Origin: Saccharothrix sp. ALI-22-I
GTDB taxonomy: Bacteria > Actinomycetota > Actinomycetes > Mycobacteriales > Pseudonocardiaceae
Assembly (NCBI RefSeq): GCF_001984175.1
Contig: NZ_MTQP01000066.1
Location: 62,001 to 126,000 of the forward strand
DNA: 64,000 bases
Direction of reading: 5' to 3'
Position numbers and translations under genes: made by a program. This document shows, one piece after another, positions 25,947 through 33,368 of this stretch (positions within the stretch are counted from its first letter, which is position 1; each line of letters begins with the position of its first letter). The notes beneath the pieces were generated by a model that saw nothing but the letters and a program-made list of their open reading frames with translations, was not told where the DNA came from and searched no databases.

Positions 25947-27058
25947 TGCGCGCCCGGACCTCCGCGCTCGCCGCGACCACCGTGGCGGCGGGGTCCAGCG
26001 GGTACGTGGTCGCGGCGGTGCTCACCGAGGTCGCCGCCGACCACGGCGTCACCACCGCCGCGGCGGGCCAGACGATCACCGCGTTCGCCCTGGCCTACGC
26101 GATCGGCTCGCCGCTGCTGGCGATCCTGACCGCGCGCGTCGAACGACGTGCCCTGCTGGTGGCCGCACTGCTGGTCGCCGCGCTGGGCAACGTCGGCGCG
26201 GCGTTCGCACCGACGTTGGACCTGCTGCTGGTCGCCCGCGTGCTCACGGCGTGCGGCGCGGCGCTGGCCACCCCGGCGGCCACCGCGGTCGCCGCCCAAC
26301 TCGACCCCGACCACAAGGCCAGGGCGATGGCCGTGGTGACCGGCGGGCTGACCGCCGCCACCCTGCTCGGTGTGCCCGCCGGGCGGTTCGTCGCCGACCA
26401 GTACGGCTACCGGGCGGCGTTTGTGCTGGTCGCGGTGTTGTGCGTGGCCGCGGCGCTGATCGTGCGGGCCGCCGTGCCGCGGGTGCACCCCGGCCCGGCG
26501 ATCGGGTTCCGGCAACGGCTGGCGCCGCTGGCCGACCCGCCCGTGCAACGGCTGCTCGCCGTGTCGCTGCTGGCGTGCCTGGCCACGTTCAGCGTCTACA
26601 GCTACCTCGGCCCGATCACCGGCCAGGCGCCGGACGGCGGTCAGCTGCTCGCCTACGGGGTCGGCGGGGTGCTGGGCAACGTGGTCGGCGGCCTGGCCGC
26701 GGACCGCCACGGGCCCCGCACACCGCTGCTGATCGCCCTGGGCGGCTGTGCCGCGGTGCTCGTGCTGCTGCCGGCCGCGTTGACCGGGCCGACGGCGTTC
26801 GTCGTGATGGCGGCGTGGGGCGCGTTGTTCTGGGCGTTCAACCCGCCCCTGTTCGCGACCCTGGTGGCGTTGGACCCGGACCGGGCGAACCTCCTGCTCG
26901 CCCTGAACGCCTCCGCCATCTACGCGGGCATCGCCGGCGCCGGTGTGCTCGGCGGCGCGGTCGACGCCCCGATCGTCCCTCTCGTGGGCGCCGCCGTCGC
27001 CGTGGCGGCCACTGCCATCGCCGCCACGTCCCGGGAAAGGAGGCTGGTGTCGCGCTGA
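25946..27058 (+). CDS. MFS efflux transporter
   Basis: 370-aa major facilitator with about twelve helices, of the drug:H+ antiporter (AraJ/YdhP-like) type: 'VVAAVLTEVAADHGVTTAAA', the loop 'ARVERRALL', 'ATPAATAVAAQL' and 'LGVPAGRFVADQYGYRAAF'. The ATG overlaps the stop of the chorismate-lyase-like gene, so the two are coupled. It is probably an exporter of the cluster product or of an aryl acid such as 4-hydroxybenzoate. It is shorter than the usual 400 residues but has no visible gap. Confidence 0.85.
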   Translation: MRARTSALAATTVAAGSSGYVVAAVLTEVAADHGVTTAAAGQTITAFALAYAIGSPLLAILTARVERRALLVAALLVAALGNVGAAFAPTLDLLLVARVLTACGAALATPAATAVAAQLDPDHKARAMAVVTGGLTAATLLGVPAGRFVADQYGYRAAFVLVAVLCVAAALIVRAAVPRVHPGPAIGFRQRLAPLADPPVQRLLAVSLLACLATFSVYSYLGPITGQAPDGGQLLAYGVGGVLGNVVGGLAADRHGPRTPLLIALGGCAAVLVLLPAALTGPTAFVVMAAWGALFWAFNPPLFATLVALDPDRANLLLALNASAIYAGIAGAGVLGGAVDAPIVPLVGAAVAVAATAIAATSRERRLVSR

Positions 27059-27086
27059 TCGGCGCGATCCGGGTTAGGTTGCCCGC

Positions 27087-28028
27087 ATGGTCGGAAAGGT
27101 GCCTTCGGTGGAGCTGGAGGTCGGGGACCGAACCGTGCGGATCTCCAACCCGGATCGCGTCTACTTCCCCGCGCGCGGGGAGACCAAGCTCGACCTCGCC
27201 CGCTACTACCTGGCGGTCGGTGACGGGATCGTGCGCGCGCTGCGGGAGCGACCGTGCATGATGCACCGCTTCCCGTCCGGGGTGGCCGGCCAGAAGGTGC
27301 ACCAGAAGCGGCTGCCGCAGGGCGCGCCGCCGTGGGTGCGGACCGTGCGGGTGCACTTCCCCCGGTACGACCGGCACGCCGACGAGCTGTGCGTGACGGA
27401 CGTGGCGGACGTGGTGTGGGCGGTGCAGATGTCCACCGTGGAGTTCCACCCGTGGAACTCGCGTGCCGCCGATACCGAGAAACCGGACGAGTGGCGCATC
27501 GATCTGGATCCCATGCCCGACTGCCCGTTCTCTCGGGTGCGGCGGGTCGCGCACGTGGCACACGAGGTGCTGGACGAACTGGGCGCGGTGGGCTGGCCGA
27601 AGACCTCGGGCGGGGCCGGGCTGCACATCTACGTGCGGGTCAAGCCGGAGTGGGGTTTCGCCGACGTGCGGCGGGCGGCGTTGGCGTTCGCCCGCGAGGT
27701 GGAGCGGCGCGCGCCCGACGACGTGACCACGGCGTGGTGGCGGCGCGACCGTGACCCGCACAGCCTTTTCGTTGACTACAACCAGAATGCGCGCGACCAC
27801 ACGATCGCCAGCGCGTACTCGGCGCGGGGCGTGCCGGAGGCGACCGTGTCCACGCCCGTGCGGTGGGACGAGATCGATTCACTGGACCCGCGTGACTTCA
27901 CCATCGCATCGGTGCCCGCCCGGTTCGCGGAGCTGGGCGACCTGCACGCGGGGATCGACGACGCGGTGTTCTCGCTGGAGCCGTTGCTGGAGTGGGCGGA
28001 CCGGGACGGCATCGAACCGCCCGAGTGA
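27087..28028 (+). CDS. ligD: LigD-type DNA polymerase (PolDom), NHEJ
   Basis: 313-aa stand-alone polymerase/primase domain of bacterial non-homologous end joining. Catalytic Asp pair in 'WRIDLDPMPDCPF', the His of 'TSGGAGLHIYVRV', and 'LFVDYNQNARDHTIASAYS' are diagnostic. It adds ribonucleotides or deoxynucleotides at broken ends, usually with Ku and a ligase encoded elsewhere. The start ATG has TAGGTT six bases upstream and no ribosome-binding site, so the mRNA is probably leaderless. It is monocistronic and convergent with the prim-pol gene (nine bases between stops). Confidence 0.92.
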   Translation: MVGKVPSVELEVGDRTVRISNPDRVYFPARGETKLDLARYYLAVGDGIVRALRERPCMMHRFPSGVAGQKVHQKRLPQGAPPWVRTVRVHFPRYDRHADELCVTDVADVVWAVQMSTVEFHPWNSRAADTEKPDEWRIDLDPMPDCPFSRVRRVAHVAHEVLDELGAVGWPKTSGGAGLHIYVRVKPEWGFADVRRAALAFAREVERRAPDDVTTAWWRRDRDPHSLFVDYNQNARDHTIASAYSARGVPEATVSTPVRWDEIDSLDPRDFTIASVPARFAELGDLHAGIDDAVFSLEPLLEWADRDGIEPPE

Positions 28029-28037
28029 CCTTGGGGG

Positions 28038-28859
28038 TCACCGCAGCACGCGGGGTTGCCGCCGGCCCAACGCGATGCCGTTCTCGATGTGGTGCAGCGC
28101 CTCCCGCTCGGTCCACCCCTCGATGCCGTTGTGCGTGGAGGCGGCGGCCAGCAGGAGCGACACCGCGGTGGCCTCGTCCAGCCAACCCGCGCCGACCAGT
28201 TCGCCGAGCCGGCAGGCGGCGGTGAACACGATGTGCGCGCGTCCGCCCGGCCGGGCTTCACGCACCCGCTCCACTTCGCCGTCGACCGCGGCGGCGCGGT
28301 AGGCGTCGATCCGACGCGGCGAGGGCCGTTGAGCGGGGATCGGCAAGTGCTCCGGCGGCGGCGGGGTCAGCACCGCGACCAGCCACTCCGGTGCTTCGGC
28401 TACCGGTGCGTCCCGCACCACGCGGTACCTGTCGTGGCCGACCAGCGACCCGGCGGCCACCACATATCCACCGACGCCCCTCGTGTCGACGTGCGGCGCG
28501 ATCCTGCCGACGGTGTTGCCCAGTGGCACGTCCGGCGCCTGGAAGTACCGGTGCTCTCCCCCGCTCGGCGTGGCCACGGTGTACGTGTCGCGCGGGTCCT
28601 CGTCGCCGTGCTGCCAGGCGCGGCGGGCGAACGCCTCGCGGCCGTGCGGCACGTCGATGTCCACCACCAACAACCCGGCCGCGCCGCACGAGATGCCGAC
28701 GTTGTAGGCCCGCCGCGACCACCAGTGCCTGATCCGGTCCCGGTCGAGCGTCGCCTCGTCGTCCCAGCCGCGCAGCGCGGGCACCTTCCCGTGCGGGCGC
28801 AACGGCATCACGGGCCAGCCTCGTGCGGCGGCGGCCAGCGCCGCCCGGTACCTGGACAT
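28038..28859 (-). CDS. Bifunctional DNA primase/polymerase (prim-pol)
   Basis: 273-aa archaeo-eukaryotic primase-like domain (PF09250). Catalytic Asp pair in 'LLVVDIDVPHGREAF' and the His in 'TPSGGEHRYFQAP' are present, followed by 'VGRIAPHVDTRGVGGYVVAA'. The C-terminus carries a small helical domain ending 'EALHHIENGIALGRRQ'. The ATG at 28859 has AGGGGG upstream. Such proteins are typical of integrated plasmids and phages, but there is no integrase or replication origin here and codon use matches the chromosome. It is convergent with ligD, so a repair role is possible. Confidence 0.85.
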   Translation of the reverse strand: MSRYRAALAAAARGWPVMPLRPHGKVPALRGWDDEATLDRDRIRHWWSRRAYNVGISCGAAGLLVVDIDVPHGREAFARRAWQHGDEDPRDTYTVATPSGGEHRYFQAPDVPLGNTVGRIAPHVDTRGVGGYVVAAGSLVGHDRYRVVRDAPVAEAPEWLVAVLTPPPPEHLPIPAQRPSPRRIDAYRAAAVDGEVERVREARPGGRAHIVFTAACRLGELVGAGWLDEATAVSLLLAAASTHNGIEGWTEREALHHIENGIALGRRQPRVLR

Positions 28860-29209
28860 GCTCGTTCCCCCTGGCGTTCGGGCAACGGGGGAAGCGCAGC
28901 CGGTTCCAGTGTGCCGGGGTCGGGACTGCCGGTACAGGGCCATCAGGATGCCGTGCACGGCTTCATCATCACTCGACGCCGGCACTCTGGGTTACCCGCC
29001 GCTGTTCTCCGGCAACCGCGTCGAACGCCGAGGGATCAGGAGCGGCTCACCGTCGGTCACCGAGGTGCGCGCCGCCCGCGACAGCTGAGGTCAGTACCGC
29101 AGGCATCCTACCGGCCTGTGAGCAGGCACCCCGCCCGTGCGGGGAGGCAGGTGTACCGGCGGAGGACGTGGGTAGGCCCCTAGTTCGGACGATCGGAAGG
29201 GAGCCGACC
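28860..29209. other. Intergenic region without a recognised gene
   Basis: 350 bases between the divergent prim-pol and PEBP genes. I see no convincing open frame, repeat or hairpin. A Shine-Dalgarno sequence (GGAAGGGAG) at its right end serves the PEBP gene. Confidence 0.5.
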
Positions 29210-29725
29210 ATGCCCGATCCCAGGAGCCACACCGCAGCCGGTCCGGCCGGCGGCGGGGGTGGAGTCGAGGAGGACGGCGGCCTGCACGCGCGCAGCGCCG
29301 CGTTCAGCGGTCACACGATGATCCCCGACCGGTACTCGTACGACGGCGGCAACACCTCGCCGCCGCTGGAGTGGTCGGACGTGCCGGCGGGCACGGCGGA
29401 ACTGGCGCTGCTGTGCGAGGACCCCGACGCGCCGGGTGGGACGTTCGTGCACTGGGTGGTCGCGGGCATCCCCGCCGATGTGACCGCGATCGAAGAGGGT
29501 TCCGTGCCGCCGGGCGCGGTCGTCGGCCGCAACGGCTTCGGCGGACAGGGCTGGGGTGGACCGCGGCCACCGATCGGCGACGAACCCCACCGCTACTTCT
29601 TCCGGCTGTACGCCGTGGACCGACCGCTCGGCCTCGGTGAGGACGTCACCGCGAACGACCTGCGCAGCGCGATCGAGGGACACGTGCTGGCCCACGGCAC
29701 GCTGGTCGGCCTGTTCGGCCGCTGA
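29210..29725 (+). CDS. PEBP/YbhB-family (Raf-kinase-inhibitor-like) protein
   Basis: 171 aa of the phosphatidylethanolamine-binding-protein fold: 'FSGHTMIPDRYSYDGGNTSP', 'LALLCEDPDAPGG', 'FVHWVVAGIP', 'GWGGPRPPIGDEPHRYFFRL' and the C-terminal 'HGTLVGLFGR'. The anion-binding pocket residues (Asp-Pro-Asp and His) are kept. The cellular role in bacteria is poorly known. The N-terminus has an extra Gly-rich stretch. The ATG is preceded by GGAAGGGAG. A strong hairpin terminator follows. Confidence 0.9.
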   Translation: MPDPRSHTAAGPAGGGGGVEEDGGLHARSAAFSGHTMIPDRYSYDGGNTSPPLEWSDVPAGTAELALLCEDPDAPGGTFVHWVVAGIPADVTAIEEGSVPPGAVVGRNGFGGQGWGGPRPPIGDEPHRYFFRLYAVDRPLGLGEDVTANDLRSAIEGHVLAHGTLVGLFGR

Positions 29726-29730
29726 CCGCC

Positions 29731-29761
29731 TGGTGCCGGGTGGCCCGACCACCCGGCACCA
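29731..29761 (+). terminator. Hairpin terminator after the PEBP gene
   Basis: Perfect 13-base stem TGGTGCCGGGTGG with its complement at 29749-29761, 5-base loop CCCGA, six bases after the stop. It may serve the convergent small gene as well. Confidence 0.85.
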
Positions 29762-29776
29762 CTCACCGTGGCGGCA

Positions 29777-30025
29777 TCAGGACTGCGCCCACTGTTCGAG
29801 TCCCCGTTGCAGGTCGTCGACGTTCATCACCGGGATGAACTCCACGGTGCAGTTCAGGCTCCGGAAGAGCGGCTCGGCGATCACCGGGATCTGGGCCGGG
29901 TCGGCGAGGTCGAAGCCCTGCGCGACCAGTTCGGCGACCTCGCTCTCCCAGGGCGTCAGCGTCCTGTACGAGTCGTGGTCGAGTTGTCCGACCAGCCGGG
30001 CGGCCGTGGCGACGATGGGCGACAT
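29777..30025 (-). pseudogene. LuxR-type HTH remnant
   Basis: 82 codons. 'RTLTPWESEVAELVAQGFD' and 'IAEPLFRSLNCTVEFI' align by eye with a LuxR/LAL C-terminal helix-turn-helix (LTPREREVAxLVAQG...IAxxLFxSxxTVExH), but the recognition helix is changed. Upstream of the ATG the same frame still reads 'ARSLAADCVRRATALG', a stretch like the region before the HTH of large LuxR ATPases, and ends at a stop after about 26 codons with no start codon. I read this as the decayed 3' end of a LuxR-family regulator. A short functional protein cannot be excluded. Confidence 0.5.
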
Positions 30026-30121
30026 GCCCAGCGCCGTGGCCCGCCTGACGCAGTCGGCGGCGAGTGAGCGGGCCTGTGGAGGGTGTGGCGCAGCACTCCT
30101 TCACGAACGAGTGACCTCCGG

Positions 30122-30140
30122 TTAGCATAGCCTCGCCTAA
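30122..30140. promoter_or_regulatory. Iron box (DmdR/IdeR operator)
   Basis: A 19-base sequence TTAGCATAG-CCTCGCCTAA matches the consensus TTAGGTTAGGCTAACCTAA at 14 of 19 positions, with both TTAG and CCTAA ends intact. It lies 18 bases upstream of the ferredoxin gene start. Confidence 0.75.
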
Positions 30141-30158
30141 GCCAATCGGAGGAACGCC

Positions 30159-30338
30159 GTGTACGTCTGCATCTGCGCCGCGGTCAGCGACACCCAAGTG
30201 CGGGCGTGCATCCGCAACGGCGCCCGCACCGTCGAGGAGATCGGCGAACGCTGCCAGGCGGGCACCGGTTGCGGCACGTGCCTCGACCACCTCGACGGCA
30301 TGCTCGAACAGGACCTCGCCCCCAGTAACGCCGCTTAA
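30159..30338 (+). CDS. bfd: Bacterioferritin-associated ferredoxin
   Basis: 59-aa [2Fe-2S] protein that reduces and releases iron from bacterioferritin. The four cluster cysteines are visible as C-x-C in 'VYVCICAAVSD' and C-x2-C in 'GTGCGTCLDHLDGML', with 'VRACIRNGARTVEEIGERC' between. The length is normal. The GTG start has GGAGGA upstream. The iron box directly before it predicts repression in iron-rich conditions, and the bacterioferritin gene follows 79 bases later. Confidence 0.9.
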   Translation: MYVCICAAVSDTQVRACIRNGARTVEEIGERCQAGTGCGTCLDHLDGMLEQDLAPSNAA

Positions 30339-30417
30339 GAGTGGTGCGCCGCGCTTAAGGTGGCAGCCCGCCCCATCCGGGTTTACGGTCGCTGAACCCG
30401 CTGTCCGGAGGTGGCCC

Positions 30418-30903
30418 GTGCGTGGCGACGACGAAGTCATCGCGTTGCTGAACGAACAGTTGACCAGCGAGCTCACCGCGATCAACCAGTACTTCCTGCA
30501 CGCCAAGATGCAGGCGAACTGGGGCCTCACCAAACTCGCCGAGCACACCCGCGCCGAGTCGTTCGAGGAGATGACGCACGCGGAACTGCTCACCGACCGC
30601 ATCCTGTTCCTCGAAGGCCTGCCGAACTACCAACGGCTCTTCCCGGTGCGCATCGGGCAGACGGTCCGGGAGCAGTTCGGCTCCGACCTGGCCATCGAGG
30701 TGGAAGTCGTGCAGCGGCTGCGCACCGGTATCCCGATGTGCCGGGAGAAGGGCGACATCACCACCGCGCTGCTGTTCGAGAAGATCCTGGCCGACGAGGA
30801 ACACCACATCGACTACCTCGAAACGCAGCTCGAACTGATCGACCGGCTAGGCGAACAGCTCTACCTCTCCCAGCTCGTCGACCGACCACCCACCGTCGGC
30901 TAG
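30418..30903 (+). CDS. bfr: Bacterioferritin
   Basis: 161-aa haem-containing ferritin that oxidises and stores iron as a 24-mer. All di-iron ligands are at the canonical positions (Glu18, Glu51, His54, Glu94, Glu127, His130), and Met52 for haem is present in 'FEEMTHAELL'. The start is GTG after CGGAGG. It is in the same direction as the ferredoxin gene but separated by a segment with two CTTAAG boxes. Its TAG stop shares a CTAG tetranucleotide with the stop of the convergent padR gene. Confidence 0.95.
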   Translation: MRGDDEVIALLNEQLTSELTAINQYFLHAKMQANWGLTKLAEHTRAESFEEMTHAELLTDRILFLEGLPNYQRLFPVRIGQTVREQFGSDLAIEVEVVQRLRTGIPMCREKGDITTALLFEKILADEEHHIDYLETQLELIDRLGEQLYLSQLVDRPPTVG

Positions 30904-31454
30904 CCGGCCCGCCGGGCGAGGACGTCGAGGGCGAACTCGCACCAGCGGATGTTCTCCTGCTCGAAGGCGATGCCGCGCGCCAGGGTGAGATAGGGGCCGA
31001 CGGGATCAGCGGCGGCGAGGAACTCCGCCTCGGTCCGGCCGACGAGCATGTTGTCCCGCAGGCGCTCGTACCGCTTGAGCTTGGTCTCGGCAGCTTCCAG
31101 CTTGTCCCGCACCGCGTCGCGCACCGCCTCCGGATCACCGGCCTCCAGCGCCTGGACCTGCACCATCAACTCGTCACGGACGGCGGTCGGCTTGGGGCGT
31201 CGAGTGGTGTAGGCGTGCAGTTCGGCGCGCCCGGCCTCGGTCAGCGAGAACAGCCGCTTGTTGGGCCGCCGCTGCTGTTCGACGATCCGCGCCGACACCA
31301 GCCCCTGGCTCTCGATCTTCTCCAGTTCGCGGTAGAGCTGCTGTGCGGTGGCGGCCCAGAAGTTGGCCACCGACGCGTCGAAGCCCTTGGCGAGGTCGTA
31401 GCCGGAGGCCTCCCCGTCGAGGAGGGCAGCCAGGATCGCGTGGCGTAGCGCCAT
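30900..31454 (-). CDS. PadR-family transcriptional regulator
   Basis: 184 aa. The winged helix is at the N-terminus ('LRHAILAALLDGEASGYDLA', 'ATAQQLYRELEKIESQGLVS', 'RLFSLTEAGRAEL'), followed by the long C-terminal dimerisation helices of the Vir (PF10400) type ('LKRYERLRDNMLVG'). PadR proteins respond to phenolic acids or drugs. It faces an SGNH-hydrolase gene across a 152-base region that contains TCAA-CTAA-TTGA next to a TACAAT -10-like box, so regulation of that hydrolase and of itself is likely. Confidence 0.88.
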   Translation of the reverse strand: MALRHAILAALLDGEASGYDLAKGFDASVANFWAATAQQLYRELEKIESQGLVSARIVEQQRRPNKRLFSLTEAGRAELHAYTTRRPKPTAVRDELMVQVQALEAGDPEAVRDAVRDKLEAAETKLKRYERLRDNMLVGRTEAEFLAAADPVGPYLTLARGIAFEQENIRWCEFALDVLARRAG

Positions 31455-31606
31455 GACTTCAGCCTAGGCGCAATGCGAATACTCGCGGAGTTGACGTTCT
31501 CCTGACCGACCGGACACGCCCTCGGATAGTCAACTAATTGAGTACAATGACGACGTCAGCCTGACGCCAGGCGGTGATGACTACCAACGGACGGAAGGCG
31601 CACACG

Positions 31607-32398
31607 ATGCCCGTCACGACGTACCGGCGCTATGTCGCCCTGGGTGACAGCCAGACCGAAGGAATGGGCGACGGCGACGACGTCTCGGGGCTGCGCGGCT
31701 GGGCGGACAGACTGGCCGTGCAACTCGCGGCGTCGAGTCCCGGTCTGAGCTACGCCAACCTGGCCGTGCGCGGACGGCTGGCCGGCCAGATCCGTGCCGA
31801 ACAGCTGGAACCCGCCCTGGCGCTGCGCCCTGATCTGGCCACCGTGGTCGCCGGGATGAACGACCTGCTCCGGCCCCGGTTCGACGCCGACGAGGTCGCC
31901 GCGCACCTGGAGGAGATGTTCGCCGCGCTGACCGCCGCAGGTGCGCAGGTCGCCACGCTCACCTTTCCGAACCTCGCCCGCCTGATCCCGGTAGCCCGTC
32001 CGCTCAGTCCGCGCGTCACGGCGCTCAACAGCCGCATCCGCGCGGCGGCGCTGCGCCACGGGGTGATCGTCGCCGAGACCGCGTACCACCCGGTGGTCAC
32101 CGACCCACGCCTGTGGAGCAGCGACCGGTTGCACGCCGGTCCGGTGGGACACGCGCGCATCGCCGCCGCGATCGCCCACGCACTCGCGGTACCCGGCAGC
32201 GACGATTCCTGGACGCGACCACTCCCCGAGCTCGCCTCCGGTGGGCGCCGGAGCGTCGTCGCCGGAGAACTGCGGTGGGTCGCCACGTTCCTCGGGCCGT
32301 GGATCGGCAGGCGCCTGCGTGGCCGCTCGTCCGGTGACGGCCGCACCGCCAAGCGCCCCGGCCTGCTGCCCGTCCCGGCGAGCGCGGAGACCGACTGA
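31607..32398 (+). CDS. SGNH/GDSL-type esterase
   Basis: 263-aa cytosolic SGNH hydrolase. Block I 'YVALGDSQTEGMGDG' holds the Ser, block II Gly is in 'YANLAVRGRLAGQI', block III Asn in 'VVAGMNDLLRP', and block V Asp/His in 'SSDRLHAGPVGHARI'. No signal peptide is visible. The substrate (an ester or acyl group) is unknown. I chose ATG 31607 (GGAAGG upstream); an in-frame start at 31574 has no ribosome-binding site. The last 70 residues are basic and of low complexity, and the 3' end overlaps an antisense toxin-gene remnant. Confidence 0.85.
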   Translation: MPVTTYRRYVALGDSQTEGMGDGDDVSGLRGWADRLAVQLAASSPGLSYANLAVRGRLAGQIRAEQLEPALALRPDLATVVAGMNDLLRPRFDADEVAAHLEEMFAALTAAGAQVATLTFPNLARLIPVARPLSPRVTALNSRIRAAALRHGVIVAETAYHPVVTDPRLWSSDRLHAGPVGHARIAAAIAHALAVPGSDDSWTRPLPELASGGRRSVVAGELRWVATFLGPWIGRRLRGRSSGDGRTAKRPGLLPVPASAETD

Positions 32399-32571
32399 CG
32401 CCACCGAAACGGTCGACGAGCGTGCCGACCGGGAGATATTCCAGCTCCGGATCGCCTTCGAAACCGTCATCGGGCGGGTAGATCCGCCCCTTCCCGTCCT
32501 CCCAGTGCTCCTCCAGGAACTCCTTGGAGGTGAGCTCGCGGCCTGAATCAGGCCGGCCGGAGCCGAGGGGT
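32391..32571 (-). pseudogene. Remnant of a TNT (NAD-glycohydrolase toxin) domain
   Basis: On the minus strand one frame reads 'TSKEFLEEHWEDGKGRIYPP' then 'DDGFEGDPELEYLPVGTLVD' and 'RFGG', the opening of the tuberculosis-necrotising-toxin domain (PF14021; pattern YPPxxGF...GTxxDRFG). It has no start codon: the frame opens directly after the stop of the prmC-like gene, and it loses similarity at the 3' end of the SGNH gene. The NAD-binding C-terminal half is missing. It is therefore a fragment left by a deleted polymorphic-toxin gene. Confidence 0.6.
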
Positions 32572-32573
32572 GG

Positions 32574-33368
32574 TCAGAGCGCGGGCTTGGTACCGATCAC
32601 CACGGTGCAGTACAGCTCATCGGAAGTGACCACGCGCGGCAGGAGTCCGTGGTCGGCCATGGCGGCGACGGTCAGCGGGGCCTGGTGCTCGCTCGTCTCG
32701 ATCAACAGGTGGCCGCCCGGCGCGAGCCACAGCGGTGCGCCGGAAGCGACCCTGCGGTGCACGTCGACCCCGTCCGGCCCGCCGTCGAGCGCCACCAAGG
32801 GCTCGTGGTCGCGGGCCTCGGGCGGCATCATCGCGATCTCGTCGGTCGGCACGTAAGGCGCGTTGGCGACCAGGATGTCGACGCGACCGCGCAGCGAGAG
32901 GGGCAGCGGGTCGTAGAGGTCTCCCTCGTACACCCGGCCACCCACCGCGTCGAGGTTGCGCCGGGCGCAGCGGACCGCGGCGGGTTCGATGTCGGAGGCG
33001 TGCAGTCGCACCCCGCCGACCGCGGCGGCGATCGCGGCGCCGAGTGCGCCCGCGCCGCAGCAGAGGTCGACGACGACGGCTCCCGGCCGCGCGCGCTCGA
33101 CGGCCTGGCGCACCACGAACGTCGATCGCTGGCGGGGTACGAACACCCCCGCGTCCACGGCGATCCGCCGGCCGCAGAACTCGACCCAGCCGACGATGAC
33201 CTCCAGCGGCGTGCCCTCGACCCGGCGGCGCACGATTTCTTCCAGGTGCGCCGGCGACCGAGCGGCGTCGATGAGCAACCGCGCCTCGTCTTCGGCGAAG
33301 ACGCACCCCGCCGCCCGCAGCCTGGCCACGATATCGGACACCGGCGCTGACGCGGGGAAGGCCGACAT
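32574..33368 (-). CDS. PrmC/HemK-like glutamine methyltransferase
   Basis: 264-aa class I SAM methyltransferase of the N5-glutamine family. The SAM site is 'VVDLCCGAGALGAAIA', the acidic loop 'HASDIEPAAV', and the substrate motif, NPPY in most members, reads 'NAPYVPTDEI'. Upstream is 'GTPLEVIVGWVEFCGRRIAV' and 'VFVPRQRST', as in PrmC proteins. The Pro to Ala change makes release-factor methylation less certain; the genome should encode a standard prmC elsewhere. I chose ATG 33368 with AAAGGTGG upstream over GTG 33374. Confidence 0.82.
   Translation of the reverse strand: MSAFPASAPVSDIVARLRAAGCVFAEDEARLLIDAARSPAHLEEIVRRRVEGTPLEVIVGWVEFCGRRIAVDAGVFVPRQRSTFVVRQAVERARPGAVVVDLCCGAGALGAAIAAAVGGVRLHASDIEPAAVRCARRNLDAVGGRVYEGDLYDPLPLSLRGRVDILVANAPYVPTDEIAMMPPEARDHEPLVALDGGPDGVDVHRRVASGAPLWLAPGGHLLIETSEHQAPLTVAAMADHGLLPRVVTSDELYCTVVIGTKPAL

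Noticed and set aside
28038-28859. Prim-pol gene as a sign of an integrated plasmid or phage
   Set aside because: No integrase, attachment repeats, tRNA or replication genes surround it and composition matches the chromosome.
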